Origin: Massilia solisilvae
Lineage (GTDB): Bacteria; Pseudomonadota; Gammaproteobacteria; Burkholderiales; Burkholderiaceae_D
DNA length: 64,000 bases
NCBI RefSeq assembly: GCF_024753215.1
Contig: NZ_JANUGV010000011.1
Span: 1-64,000, forward strand
Direction of reading: 5' to 3'
The translations under genes and the position numbers were made by a program. The notes beneath the pieces were generated by a model. That model saw only the letters and a list, made by a program, of their open reading frames with translations, was not told the DNA's origin and made no database searches. Within the stretch, counting starts at the first letter, position 1, and each line of letters begins with the position of its first letter. Shown here piece after piece: positions 1 to 8,789 of this stretch.

Positions 1-39
1 CGTTCGCCGGGACGACAGTGCAAGCAAAACGAGCAATTG

Positions 40-930
40 CTAGCGCCCGGCGGCAAGCGCGTTGAAGTCGTTGATCCACCCTTGCATCCGCTTTTGCGCA
101 TGCGCTTTCTGCTCGGGCGTGGCCAGGCGGATCGCGGTGAGGATGTATTTCGAGGTGCTGTCCACATAGGCGTCGAAGAATGCCTTGCGCTCCGGCGCGT
201 CGAAGCGGTCGAAGAAGTCGCGCAGCAGGGTGTGAATCGCCGCCATTGTCTGTTCCTTGTTCAGCCTTTCCTGCTGCACCCGGCGCAGCAGCGCGACAAT
301 CTTTTGCTGGCGCATCTTGCGTTCCTGCAGCCAGATCTCGTTGTCCAGCGGCCGCGCGTCCGAGGCGCGCCGCAACACGGCTTCCTGGTCGCGCGAGAAG
401 TGCCCGAACCACAGCTCGAACTGGTCCATCGATTTGTCGAAGCGAACCTTGTGCTGGTGCTCGACGTCGCCGCTCATGTACTTGTGCCGGAAATCCTCGT
501 TGTTCTTGTTGAATTTCTTCTGCATCTGCTCGATCTGGTCCGGCCGCATCGACATCGCCAGGTCAGCCAGCTCGGGCAAGGCCTTGAACGCCAGCAGCTC
601 GGTGCGCGCCTTGATGTCGCGATAGTCCGACAGCAGGTCGGCCTGGGTCGGGTTGCCGGCCAGCTGGCGCTGCATGTTCGTCAGCAGGCCGGCGTAGTCG
701 CGCAGCTGGGTCTGCCGGTGCCACAGGAACAGCTTGTCGATGTCCTGCTTGACCCAGGTCGATTGGTCGCTGTCGAGATCGACGTACGCGTTCAGCCACC
801 AGTACAGTAGAGTGTCGCCGTGGTTGTACGTGAATTTGACGGTGCTGCACCCCGCCGCGACCGCGACCATTGCAACCAGGAACAGCAAGCGTACGCGGTA
901 CCACCAGGGGTGCGTGCTAAACTTTTTCAT
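40..930 (-). CDS. DUF6279-type lipoprotein
   Basis: Predicted outer-membrane or periplasmic lipoprotein of about 296 residues, function unknown. The start is placed at the ATG at 930, which gives a charged N-terminus, a hydrophobic stretch and a lipobox (AAGC, Cys near residue 28), as expected for signal peptidase II processing. The mature part is soluble, highly charged and helical (many Glu, Gln, Arg), resembling the family often annotated DUF6279. It is transcribed divergently from glmU with only 30 bp between the two start codons, so the promoters must overlap or lie inside the neighbouring coding regions. An open frame continues upstream of the chosen start, but it would overlap glmU and bury the lipobox. 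The family assignment is from memory of its pattern and moderately secure. Confidence 0.75.
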   Translation of the reverse strand: MKKFSTHPWWYRVRLLFLVAMVAVAAGCSTVKFTYNHGDTLLYWWLNAYVDLDSDQSTWVKQDIDKLFLWHRQTQLRDYAGLLTNMQRQLAGNPTQADLLSDYRDIKARTELLAFKALPELADLAMSMRPDQIEQMQKKFNKNNEDFRHKYMSGDVEHQHKVRFDKSMDQFELWFGHFSRDQEAVLRRASDARPLDNEIWLQERKMRQQKIVALLRRVQQERLNKEQTMAAIHTLLRDFFDRFDAPERKAFFDAYVDSTSKYILTAIRLATPEQKAHAQKRMQGWINDFNALAAGR

Positions 931-960
931 CTCTTCAACTCTTTTTGCGAAAAACGGCAT

Positions 961-2337
961 ATGAACGTAGTCATCCTCGCCGCCGGCATGGGAAAGCGCA
1001 TGCAGTCCGCGCTGCCAAAGGTGTTGCATCCGCTGGCAGGTAAGCCGCTGCTGCAGCACGTGATCGAAACGGCGCGCGGCCTTGCACCACGCAAATTATG
1101 CGTGATTTATGGGCACGGCGGCGCAGCGGTGCCCGCCATGGTCGGGCAATTGGCCGAGCGCACCGGTGCCGTGATCGACACCGCCTTGCAGGAGCCCCAG
1201 CTGGGCACTGGCCACGCGGTCATGCAGGCGGTGCCCCAGCTGGACGACAACGTGCCGACCCTGGTGCTGTACGGCGATGTGCCGCTGACGTCAAGCGCCT
1301 CGCTGCGCAAGCTGGTGGCGGCGGCGGGCGATGACAAGCTGGGCATCCTGACGGTGGAGATGGCCAACCCGTTCGGCCTGGGCCGCATCGTGCGCGACAA
1401 CGGGCGCATCGTGCGCATCGTGGAAGAAAAGGATGCCACCGAGGCCGAGCGCCAGATCCGCGAGATCAACAGCGGCATCATGGTCATTCCCACCCGCCAC
1501 CTGAAGAAATGGCTGGCTGCGCTGTCGAACAACAACGCCCAGGGTGAATATTACCTGACCGACATCGTGGCGCAGGCGGTGGCGGACGGGGTCGAGGTCG
1601 TGTCGGCCCAGCCGTCGGCGGAATGGGAAGTCGCGGGCGTGAACAGCAAGGTCCAGCTGGCCGAGCTCGAGCGCCGCCACCAGCTCAACATCGCCAATGC
1701 GCTGCTGGACAAAGGCGTCACCCTGATGGACCCGGCGCGGATCGACGTGCGCGGCGAACTCATCTGCGGCCGCGACGTGACGATCGACGTCGGCTGCGTG
1801 TTCGAGGGCCGTGTCGAGCTGGGCGATGGCGTGAGCGTGGGCGCGCACAACGTGCTGGTGGACGCGAAGGTGGCGGCCGGGGCGCAGATCAAGCCGTTCT
1901 GCCATATCGAGGACGCGGTGGTGGGCGAGAAATCGATCATCGGGCCGTACGCGCGCCTGCGCCCGGGCACCGAGCTGGCCGAGGATGTCCACGTGGGCAA
2001 TTTCGTCGAGATCAAGAACAGCAAGGTGGCGGCGCACAGCAAGGCCAACCACCTGGCCTATGTGGGCGATGCCGACGTCGGCTCGCGCGTGAACATTGGT
2101 GCGGGCACGATCACCTGCAACTATGACGGCGCCAATAAGTTCCGCACCACCATCGAGGATGACGCGTTCATCGGCAGCGATACGCAGCTGGTGGCGCCGG
2201 TGACTGTTGGCAAGGGCGCTACCCTTGGCGCCGGCACCACGCTGACCAAGGACGCGCCGGCCGGCAAGCTGACCATTTCGCGTCCCAAGCAGATGACCAT
2301 CGAAGGCTGGCAGCGCCCGGTCAAGGTCAAAAAGTAA
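961..2337 (+). CDS. glmU: Bifunctional UDP-N-acetylglucosamine pyrophosphorylase / glucosamine-1-phosphate N-acetyltransferase
   Basis: Cytoplasmic enzyme making UDP-GlcNAc for peptidoglycan and LPS: the C-terminal domain acetylates glucosamine-1-phosphate and the N-terminal domain transfers UMP. The 458-residue length is normal. The nucleotidyltransferase signature LAAGMGKRM is at residues 5-13, followed by the [12 protein letters not shown] segment. From about residue 250 the hexapeptide repeats of a left-handed beta-helix are visible, including the [13 protein letters not shown] and [11 protein letters not shown] stretches that form the acetyltransferase active site. The start at 961 is the first Met that gives the canonical N-terminus (MNVVILAAG). 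The gene that makes its precursor, glmS, follows 2.3 kb downstream, separated by a leftward cluster. Very secure. Confidence 0.98.
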   Translation: MNVVILAAGMGKRMQSALPKVLHPLAGKPLLQHVIETARGLAPRKLCVIYGHGGAAVPAMVGQLAERTGAVIDTALQEPQLGTGHAVMQAVPQLDDNVPTLVLYGDVPLTSSASLRKLVAAAGDDKLGILTVEMANPFGLGRIVRDNGRIVRIVEEKDATEAERQIREINSGIMVIPTRHLKKWLAALSNNNAQGEYYLTDIVAQAVADGVEVVSAQPSAEWEVAGVNSKVQLAELERRHQLNIANALLDKGVTLMDPARIDVRGELICGRDVTIDVGCVFEGRVELGDGVSVGAHNVLVDAKVAAGAQIKPFCHIEDAVVGEKSIIGPYARLRPGTELAEDVHVGNFVEIKNSKVAAHSKANHLAYVGDADVGSRVNIGAGTITCNYDGANKFRTTIEDDAFIGSDTQLVAPVTVGKGATLGAGTTLTKDAPAGKLTISRPKQMTIEGWQRPVKVKK

Positions 2338-2366
2338 TCCACAGCTTGTCCAAGGTGGGCGCGCTA

Positions 2367-3188
2367 TTACCCGGCGCCCGCCAATTCTTCCGCCACATCG
2401 TCCCGCAGCGTATGCAGGGCCGGCACCAGCACCGCCACCGATACCGCCACGAACACCAGCACCAGCGCGGCCAACTGGCGCCGCGGGTCCGGCTCGAGCA
2501 CCAGGTGCCAGCCGGGGACAGCCTGCGCAATCGACCAGAGCAGCGTGCTGGCGGCCATGCCCAGCACCACGGCGCACAGCGTCACCAGCAGCGCTTCCGC
2601 AAGCATGTGCGCCAGCACGGCCCGGTCCGCCAGCCCGAGGGCGCGCAGCAGCGCAAACTCGCGCCGGCGCTCCACGCGGTTGAGTGTGGCTGTGCAGAAA
2701 ATCACCATCATGATGGCCGCGAGCGCCGCGACGGTCACGCTGGCAAGCGCCCGGCGATGGGTGGCGCGGGCGGCGCGGTAGGTGCGGGACAAGTCTGCCG
2801 CGCGATGCAGGCTCGCCCGCAGGCCGGCCGCGCGCAAGCCCGCGTCCAGTGCGGCGCTGCGCGCCTGCCAGTCGAGTGGATTGGCAAGATAGACGGCGAT
2901 GGCGGCGGGGGAGTCCGCAACCAGGACCACGCCGGGTGTTCGCTGGGCGAGCTCGCGCAGGCTTTGCGCCTGGCGGGCCGTGAAGGCAGATGCGTCTTGC
3001 GGCAGGATGGCCAGGTGTCCCAGGCGTTCGCCAAAGACCGCTTCCTGCTCGGCTTGCCGCAGCGCTTCGCCCTCCCAGCCGAAAAACAGGTCGAGCCCGC
3101 ACAGGGCCAGCGCGATGAGCAGGACCGGCCCCAGCGTCCGTCGACGGGCCCGCAGCAGGTTGCGCAGCACCAGCTGCAGGCTGTTCAT
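2367..3188 (-). CDS. FtsX-like ABC transporter permease
   Basis: Inner-membrane permease of the MacB/FtsX/LolC class, about 273 residues. An N-terminal membrane segment (residues about 20-36) follows the basic RNLLRARRR motif typical of this class. A periplasmic region follows, and then three C-terminal hydrophobic segments (about 150-170, 195-220 and 240-262) with the family's RRREFALLRALG cytosolic coupling motif between the first two. The start codon overlaps the stop of the upstream ATPase gene (ATGA, 3185-3188), so the two are translationally coupled and should form one transporter. The substrate is unknown. At 273 residues it is shorter than LolC/LolE or MacB, with a reduced periplasmic domain. 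Confidence 0.85.
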   Translation of the reverse strand: MNSLQLVLRNLLRARRRTLGPVLLIALALCGLDLFFGWEGEALRQAEQEAVFGERLGHLAILPQDASAFTARQAQSLRELAQRTPGVVLVADSPAAIAVYLANPLDWQARSAALDAGLRAAGLRASLHRAADLSRTYRAARATHRRALASVTVAALAAIMMVIFCTATLNRVERRREFALLRALGLADRAVLAHMLAEALLVTLCAVVLGMAASTLLWSIAQAVPGWHLVLEPDPRRQLAALVLVFVAVSVAVLVPALHTLRDDVAEELAGAG

Positions 3189-3958
3189 GCCAGCGCCCGG
3201 CAAGCAAGGCGGGGCGTGTCGGCCGGCGCGCCCAGCAGGCGGCCTTCGCTCAGCTGCAAGGTACGCGCGGCGCGCAGCAACTGCCGCTGGTCGCGTGTGG
3301 CGACCACGAACGTGGTGCCGCGTTCGCGCTGCAAGGCGCTGAACAAGTCCATCACCATGCGCACGCTGCCGCTGTCCAGGCGCGAGGTTGGCTCGTCCGC
3401 CACCACCAGCGCCGGGCGGTTGACGAGCGCGCGCGCAATGCAGACGCGCTGGCGCTGGCTGGCGTCCAGCGCAGTCGGCAACTGACGGACCTGCGCGGCA
3501 AGGCCAAGGCGCGCCAGCAGTTCGGCGGCCAGCTCGCTGGTGTCGTCGGGCCGCTTGCCATTGAGCAAGCGCGGGAGCATCACGTTTTCCTGTGCGGACA
3601 GGACCGGCACCAGCGTGCAGTGCTGGAAGACGAGGCCGATCTTTTCCGTGCGTAGTTGCCTGCGTGCGCCCTCGGCCAGCGATTCGGTGGCCAGTCCGTC
3701 GAACCAGAGGCTGCCTTCGCTCGGCGCGTCCAGCAGGCCGATGAGGTTGGCCAGCGTGGTCTTGCCGTGCCCCGAGGGGCCGCAGATGGCGAGGATCTCG
3801 CCGCGCTGAACCCGCAGGCTGATGTCGTAGAGGGCATGGACCAGCACCTTCCCGGTCCGGAAGCGGCGATGGACGCCGGACAGTTCTACAAGTGCGCTAT
3901 TACCGTTCGCAACCACTTCCGCCTCGCTATGAAGTCGCTGGATGTTTCCAGTAGACAT
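3185..3958 (-). CDS. ABC transporter ATP-binding protein, LolD/MacB-like
   Basis: ATPase partner of the overlapping FtsX-like permease, 257 residues. The Walker A motif GPSGHGKTT is near residue 61 and the Walker B VVADEPTSRLDSG is near residue 186, with the LolD-like EPTS after the catalytic Glu. The usual LSGGQ signature is replaced by LDASQRQRV, keeping only the Q and the following RQRV; this is odd for a working ABC ATPase and may lower its activity. The first about 25 residues are variable, so the true start may be slightly downstream. It lies 41 bp after the lrp-type gene on the same strand and may be co-transcribed with it. Lipoprotein or antimicrobial export are both possible roles. 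Confidence 0.85.
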   Translation of the reverse strand: MSTGNIQRLHSEAEVVANGNSALVELSGVHRRFRTGKVLVHALYDISLRVQRGEILAICGPSGHGKTTLANLIGLLDAPSEGSLWFDGLATESLAEGARRQLRTEKIGLVFQHCTLVPVLSAQENVMLPRLLNGKRPDDTSELAAELLARLGLAAQVRQLPTALDASQRQRVCIARALVNRPALVVADEPTSRLDSGSVRMVMDLFSALQRERGTTFVVATRDQRQLLRAARTLQLSEGRLLGAPADTPRLACRALA

Positions 3959-3999
3959 CTATTCGCGGGCGGCGCGGTTGATGTTACTCAACGGCAACT

Positions 4000-4470
4000 T
4001 TAGATCGGGATGCGCGTGTCGAATTTGCTGCGGGAGGTCGAGAAATAAGTGCGCACATTGCGCACGTTGGCGTGGGTGGCGAATATCCGGTGCGCCAGTT
4101 CGTGGTAGGCCGGCATGTCCTTGACCTGCAGCACCAGGATGAAGTCCGGTCCCGGCGCCGTCCGGTAGCACTGGAGGATGGCGGCCTCCTGCGCCACCAG
4201 GCGCTCGAACTCGTCCATGCGCTCGGCGGCCTGCACGTCGAGCGTGATCTCGACGATGGCCGTGATGCTGGCGCCGACTTTGACGGGATCGACGATAGCA
4301 ACTTGTTTCTGAATCACGCCGCTGTCGGTCAGGTGCTTGACCCGGCGCAGGCAGGTTGGGGGTGACACATGAACAAGTTCAGCCAGCTCGGCGTTGGTGT
4401 GAGATGAGTCAAGCTGAAGCGCTTGCAGGATGCGACGATCGAGATCGTCCAAAGGGTACTCGGCGGCCAT
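4000..4470 (-). CDS. Lrp/AsnC family transcriptional regulator
   Basis: DNA-binding regulator of about 156 residues. An N-terminal winged helix-turn-helix (LDDLDRRILQALQ at residues 7-19, recognition helix around SPPTCLRRVKHL) is followed by a RAM ligand-binding domain with the usual alpha-beta pattern; amino acids typically act as effectors in this family. The ATG at 4470 was preferred over a TTG at 4488 because the protein aligns with its family from that Met; neither has a strong ribosome-binding site. It is divergent from glmS (158 bp between starts) and upstream of the ABC ATPase-permease pair, which it may regulate (inference from position). Confidence 0.92.
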   Translation of the reverse strand: MAAEYPLDDLDRRILQALQLDSSHTNAELAELVHVSPPTCLRRVKHLTDSGVIQKQVAIVDPVKVGASITAIVEITLDVQAAERMDEFERLVAQEAAILQCYRTAPGPDFILVLQVKDMPAYHELAHRIFATHANVRNVRTYFSTSRSKFDTRIPI

Positions 4471-4628
4471 TTTTGAAAGATCTGCCAAGAATTTCGGCGA
4501 AGATGAAATAAGATTTCAGTGTAAATGCTCTCTGAAATAATATATCAAAAACAGCCGCGCACTGAACGCATATTTCATTGGCTCTGCTCTACAGTAAGGG
4601 TATCCCAACCTATTCACGAGGACAGATC

Positions 4629-6458
4629 ATGTGCGGAATCGTCGGAGCCGTAGCGCAACGCAACATTACACCAATTCTGATTGAAGGCCTGAAACGATTG
4701 GAATACCGCGGCTACGATTCCTGCGGCGTGGCGCTGCACGTGAACGGCGCGTTGCGCCGCTCGCGCAGCACCTCGCGCGTGGCCGACCTCGAAACCCAGG
4801 TCAAGAGTGCCGAGCTCGAGGGCTTCACCGGCATCGCGCACACCCGCTGGGCCACGCACGGCGCCCCGGCCTCGCACAACGCGCACCCGCACTTTTCCCC
4901 GAGCGAAGACAACGCCCGCATTGCACTTGTCCACAACGGCATCATCGAAAACCATGACGAGCTGCGCCACGAGCTGACCGGGCTGGGCTACCAGTTCCAG
5001 AGCCAGACCGACACCGAAGTCATCGCCCACCTGGTGGACCACATGTACAACGGCGACCTGTTCGACACCGTGCAGCAGGCCGTCAAGCGCCTGCACGGCG
5101 CGTATGCAATCGCCGTGTTCTGCCGCGACGAGCCGCACCGCGTGGTGGCCGCGCGCCAGGGCTCGCCGCTGGTGGTGGGCGTGGGCAATGGCGAGAACTT
5201 CGTCGCCTCGGACGCCATGGCGCTGGCCGGCACCACCGACCAGATCATCTACCTGGAAGAAGGCGACGTGGTCGACCTGCAGCTGGCGCGCTACTGGATC
5301 GTGGACGCGGAAGGGCGCCAGGTGAGCCGCGAGGTCAAGACCGTGCACGCCCACACCGGCGCGGCCGAGCTGGGCCCGTACCGCCACTTCATGCAGAAAG
5401 AAATCTTCGAGCAGCCACGCGCGATCGGCGACACGCTGGAAGGCGTCACCGGCATCATGCCCGAGCTGTTTGGCGACGGCGCCTACCAGGTGTTCAAGCA
5501 GATCGACCGCGTGCTGATCCTGGCCTGCGGCACCAGCTACTACGCGGGGCTGACGGCCAAGTACTGGATCGAATCGGTGGCCCAGGTGCCGGTCAGCGTC
5601 GAAATCGCCAGCGAATACCGCTACCGCGTGAGCGTGCCGGACCCCAGGACCCTGGTGGTGACGATCTCGCAGAGCGGCGAAACGGCCGACACCCTGGCCG
5701 CGCTAAAGCACGCCCGCAGCCTCGGCATGCACCACACCCTCACGATCTGCAACGTGGCCACCAGCGCAATGGTGCGTGAGTGCTCACTTGCATACATCAC
5801 CCGTGCTGGCGTGGAAGTGGGCGTGGCGTCGACCAAGGCCTTCACCACCCAGCTGGCCGCGCTGTTCCTGCTGACGTTGACGCTGGCGCAGGTCAACGGC
5901 CGCCTGGACGACGCGCAGGAGGCCATCTACCTGAAGCAGATGCGCCACCTGCCGGTCGCGCTGTCGGCCGTGCTGGCGCTGGAGCCCCAGATCATCGCCT
6001 GGGCCGAGGAATTCGCGCGCAAGGAAAACGCCCTGTTCCTGGGCCGCGGCATCCACTACCCGATCGCGCTCGAAGGCGCGCTCAAGCTCAAGGAAATTTC
6101 GTACATCCACGCCGAGGCCTACCCGGCGGGTGAGCTGAAGCATGGCCCGCTGGCGCTGGTGACCGAGGAAATGCCGGTGGTGACGATCGCGCCCAACGAC
6201 GCGCTGCTGGAAAAGCTCAAATCCAACATGCAGGAAGTGCGCGCGCGCGGGGGCGAGCTGTACGTGTTCGCGGACGTGGACTCGCGCATCACCTCGAGCG
6301 ACGGCGTGCACGTGATCCGTCTGCCGGAGCACTACGGCCTGCTGTCGCCGATCCTGCACGTGGCCGCGCTGCAGCTGCTGGCGTATCACACCGCGCTGGC
6401 GCGTGGCACGGATGTGGACAAGCCGCGCAACCTGGCGAAGTCTGTGACGGTGGAGTGA
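4629..6458 (+). CDS. glmS: Glutamine-fructose-6-phosphate aminotransferase (isomerizing)
   Basis: Makes glucosamine-6-phosphate from fructose-6-phosphate and glutamine, the first step towards UDP-GlcNAc. The start at 4629 gives the obligatory mature N-terminus MCGIVGA, where Cys after Met is the glutaminase nucleophile; a GAGGA ribosome-binding site lies 7 bp upstream. The 609 residues comprise the Ntn-type glutaminase domain (1 to about 240) and two SIS sugar-isomerase domains (about 285-420 and 455-595), ending in the conserved [13 protein letters not shown]. This 3' end is the attTn7 recognition region that TnsD reads in Tn7-family elements, and a Tn7-like element starts 25 bp after the stop codon. 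The normal glmS terminator is therefore displaced. Confidence 0.99.
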   Translation: MCGIVGAVAQRNITPILIEGLKRLEYRGYDSCGVALHVNGALRRSRSTSRVADLETQVKSAELEGFTGIAHTRWATHGAPASHNAHPHFSPSEDNARIALVHNGIIENHDELRHELTGLGYQFQSQTDTEVIAHLVDHMYNGDLFDTVQQAVKRLHGAYAIAVFCRDEPHRVVAARQGSPLVVGVGNGENFVASDAMALAGTTDQIIYLEEGDVVDLQLARYWIVDAEGRQVSREVKTVHAHTGAAELGPYRHFMQKEIFEQPRAIGDTLEGVTGIMPELFGDGAYQVFKQIDRVLILACGTSYYAGLTAKYWIESVAQVPVSVEIASEYRYRVSVPDPRTLVVTISQSGETADTLAALKHARSLGMHHTLTICNVATSAMVRECSLAYITRAGVEVGVASTKAFTTQLAALFLLTLTLAQVNGRLDDAQEAIYLKQMRHLPVALSAVLALEPQIIAWAEEFARKENALFLGRGIHYPIALEGALKLKEISYIHAEAYPAGELKHGPLALVTEEMPVVTIAPNDALLEKLKSNMQEVRARGGELYVFADVDSRITSSDGVHVIRLPEHYGLLSPILHVAALQLLAYHTALARGTDVDKPRNLAKSVTVE

Positions 6459-6478
6459 GCCTGCTTTAGCTGGGACGG

Positions 6479-6483
6479 GCGGC
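6479..6483. repeat. Target site duplication GCGGC, glmS-side copy
   Basis: These five bases (GCGGC) directly precede the terminal TGT of the element and recur directly after its terminal ACA at 39189-39193. Five-base duplications are the established product of Tn7-family transposition. The duplication begins 21 bp after the glmS stop codon. Confidence 0.93.
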
Positions 6484-6549
6484 TGTCGACATATAAAAAA
6501 GTCTGACAACAGATAAAATTGTCTGACAATGCATAAAAAAGTCTGACAA
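6484..6549 (+). repeat. Tn7-like right end (glmS-proximal) with three TnsB-type sites
   Basis: After the terminal TGTCGACAT come three direct copies of ATAAAAAAGTCTGACAA at 6493-6509, 6513-6529 (ATAAAATT variant) and 6533-6549, with an exact 20-bp period. Tightly packed sites are characteristic of the Tn7 right end, which is also the end that faces glmS in Tn7. These are presumably the TnsB binding sites. Confidence 0.9.
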
Positions 6550-6550
6550 C

Positions 6551-6859
6551 GCTGCTTTTTCCTTCATTCCATGTCGTTGCAGGCAGGCGCCGTCCCGACG
6601 CCTGCCTGCATTCTTCTGCTCGCTCGACTCTAGGGACGACATCCAGGCGCGATCTGTTTTAGAGAAGGCCGGCGCACGGTGCGACCACCCAATTTTTCAT
6701 CTAAAAAACGAAGTACTGTGACATCAGCCCAAAAAACGCCCATTTTTGCTCTTGCAAGCTGTTGAAAATAAAGGAAATTATTGGCGATATCGAAAAGGAT
6801 TGACCACCCACGAAGTGAAGAATTATAAATAGCGCTCTGTGACAAGGAGCAGGTAGCTT
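6551..6859. other. Non-coding spacer inside the right end, with a strong hairpin
   Basis: This 309-bp stretch holds no convincing gene. It contains a perfect 11-bp inverted repeat (GCAGGCAGGCG at 6579-6589 with its complement at 6599-6609, 9-base loop). There is no clear T-run directly after it on the + strand, so it may be a terminator insulating the element from glmS read-through, or a protein site. The promoter of the next gene lies at the far end of the stretch. Confidence 0.6.
6800..6829 (+). promoter_or_regulatory. Sigma70-type promoter for the 6860 nuclease-like gene
   Basis: TTGACC (6800-6805) and TATAAA (6824-6829) are separated by 18 bp and end 30 bp before the ATG, with AAGGAGC as ribosome-binding site at 6844-6850. 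It is one of the clearest promoter matches in the window. Prediction from sequence only. Confidence 0.55.
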
Positions 6860-8398
6860 ATGCCATTAGGTGCCCTCAAAGTGCTTGGCCCGTGCCTGAG
6901 CACAGAACTAGCCGAGTACCTCGTCCAAACAGCCGGACTTAGCCCCGCGGCCGCTCGCCAGCGGATTGCTCGCGCGGCCGCGCCCGTCAAGAAGTTGGCG
7001 CACCTGCCTTTCGCTCGGGGCGTCCGCTTCGTTTACCTCGAAAAGGATTTCCGATCCCCCTACTATTGGCAACGGCTGTTCGCTGCCATCCTTGCCTCCA
7101 AGAGCGCGTATGCCAGGGCGCTTGTTGCAGTACAGGCCAGGAGCATAGTGCCGGTTGCGCACTTTACCGCTGCGTGCGGTGCGCCCATCGCTCAGAAGAA
7201 GCACATTTCAGCCGGAGCCGTACTCGAAAGAATGGTCGCAGCCGGAGTGTTCGAGCGTAGAGAGGTGCCTGGGATTGGGGAATGCGTCATGACGCGGCAG
7301 CTTTCTGAGTATATGGACGCTATGCCACCTGAAGCTGTCGCACAGGTTCGCGCGAGACTGATCGCCGAAGGCATTTTGCTGGGCAGCGTAAACGAATGGC
7401 TCCGGAGGCTGAGCATAGCGAGTTTTAATAAGGTCAAAATTCGAGGTGGGGCCGCCGAGATGCCTATGCTTGGAACATTTGCATGGGATTTGACTGCTCC
7501 GAGCTATCTTGGGCCGCTGTCCGTTCAGGATAAGGATGGCTCGATGAGGCCCGGCCTCATTGCCTGCGACGTTTTACTTGCCGGGTCATTGGGATTCGGA
7601 AGCGCCGAAACATTCCTATACAAAGTTCGTGCCCTTCGAGCACTCAAAAAACTGGGCAAGACTCTCTTCATTTACGTGTCGGAGCACTATTCGAAGGAGG
7701 CGTTCCAAGAGCTGCGGAGCGCGGGTATCCTACCGGCGACGCCCGAAACACTCTTTGGGAAAGACGTTGCGGATGGTTTCAAGGAGCTTAGCAAAGTTCT
7801 GGCGGAAGCTGCGATTCGTTCTGTATCGCCAGAAAAATTCGACATGCTGTTCAACAGCTTGGGCAAGCTGGAGGGAGCGGCTGGCAACATGCGCGGGGCT
7901 TTTTTCGAACTCCTGGTGGCAGAAGTCGTGAGGCGCGATCGTTCGCCAGCTATCGAGCTCAACAAAATTTGCAAGGGCAAGGACGGTGCAAAAGCCGAGG
8001 TGGATGTCTGGTTGGTAATTCCTAACCGTGAAGCTTACTTCATCGAGTGCAAAGGTCACGCTCCCGGCTCTTCCATAGACGATACTGAAATTGATCAGTG
8101 GCTTACCAAACGCATTCTCACCGTACGTCATTATGTCGACCAATACTTGGACAGGAAACCCACAAGGCTAATCTTCGAGCTGTGGTATACAGGGACGTTA
8201 TCCGATGAGTCGTTAAGTCGAGTTGAGAGGACGCGCGATGCAAATCGGAAGCAGTTCGAGCTTGTCTTGGTCGGCCCAGAGGAGATCCGGGCCAAGGTCC
8301 GTGAACTGAACGACCCATCTCTACTTAGGACGTTCGAACAGCACTTTCTACCGTTGCAACATGTTGCTGTAAGCCGTGCGCGCCGCTTGCAAGATTGA
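6860..8398 (+). CDS. Putative PD-(D/E)xK nuclease with helical/winged-helix N-terminal region
   Basis: A 512-residue protein that I do not recognise by name. The C-terminal third has the signature of a restriction-endonuclease-like fold: Glu350 in a helix (FFELLVAEVV), Asp382 in EVDVWL, then Glu396-x-Lys398 in FIECKGH. The first about 330 residues are mainly helical with winged-helix-like segments (around 100-150) and may recognise DNA or a partner. The start has a good AAGGAGC site 9 bp upstream and its own promoter. It is the first cargo gene inside the right end of the transposon and points away from glmS. A defence or DNA-processing role is inferred from the nuclease motif and the cargo context. 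It is unlikely to be a second TnsA because it is long and a true tnsA is present. Confidence 0.7.
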   Translation: MPLGALKVLGPCLSTELAEYLVQTAGLSPAAARQRIARAAAPVKKLAHLPFARGVRFVYLEKDFRSPYYWQRLFAAILASKSAYARALVAVQARSIVPVAHFTAACGAPIAQKKHISAGAVLERMVAAGVFERREVPGIGECVMTRQLSEYMDAMPPEAVAQVRARLIAEGILLGSVNEWLRRLSIASFNKVKIRGGAAEMPMLGTFAWDLTAPSYLGPLSVQDKDGSMRPGLIACDVLLAGSLGFGSAETFLYKVRALRALKKLGKTLFIYVSEHYSKEAFQELRSAGILPATPETLFGKDVADGFKELSKVLAEAAIRSVSPEKFDMLFNSLGKLEGAAGNMRGAFFELLVAEVVRRDRSPAIELNKICKGKDGAKAEVDVWLVIPNREAYFIECKGHAPGSSIDDTEIDQWLTKRILTVRHYVDQYLDRKPTRLIFELWYTGTLSDESLSRVERTRDANRKQFELVLVGPEEIRAKVRELNDPSLLRTFEQHFLPLQHVAVSRARRLQD

Positions 8399-8460
8399 CC
8401 AGGCGCTGGCGGAGGAACGGTTAAAGAGACGGTGGCGCCCCCGCAACGGCCCCCGGGCAC

Positions 8461-8568
8461 CGCCCGGTACGCGGTTGTGCCGAGCTCGCTCAGAGGAACG
8501 CCACCGTAGCGCACCTCGCCCTCGGTCGGCTGGAAGATGCCAAGAATCAGTTTGGGTCCCTGCGTTGG
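8461..8568 (-). pseudogene. Relic of an ABC exporter ATPase within a 391-bp gap
   Basis: On the minus strand a 36-residue stretch reads as the segment just after the Walker A motif of a peptidase/bacteriocin-type ABC exporter (LILGIFQPTEGEVRYGGVPL, then SELGTTAYRAV). The Walker A region upstream is scrambled and no ATPase follows, so this is a dead fragment. The surrounding gap (8399-8789) has no intact gene; a short open stretch on the + strand just before 8762 (ending LAYHWKLAIDATIPVR) may be another gene tail. These scraps suggest earlier cargo turnover. Confidence 0.5.
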
Positions 8569-8789
8569 CAAAAGTTGATGAGCTGCAGCCGAGCTGCCGG
8601 ACGATGCTAGCGCTGCATCGAGTTCCATTTCTTAGCTGCCTGTGGCCGATCCATGGGTACCTAAAGGATCAGCCATTGACCGAACGCGATGCAACCGAAG
8701 TGTTTGCTATGCTGGCGTACCACTGGAAGCTGGCCATCGACGCAACGATCCCGGTTCGATAGTCTATCGACAATATAAGGAAAGCAACT

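Noticed and set aside
4471-4628. glmS ribozyme/riboswitch leader
   Set aside because: The 158-bp divergent leader is AT-rich and too short, with no ribozyme-like pseudoknot visible; glmS ribozymes are a Gram-positive feature.
6630-6845. 71-codon leftward frame between the right end and the nuclease gene
   Set aside because: TTG start without ribosome-binding site, and it covers the clear promoter of the rightward gene.
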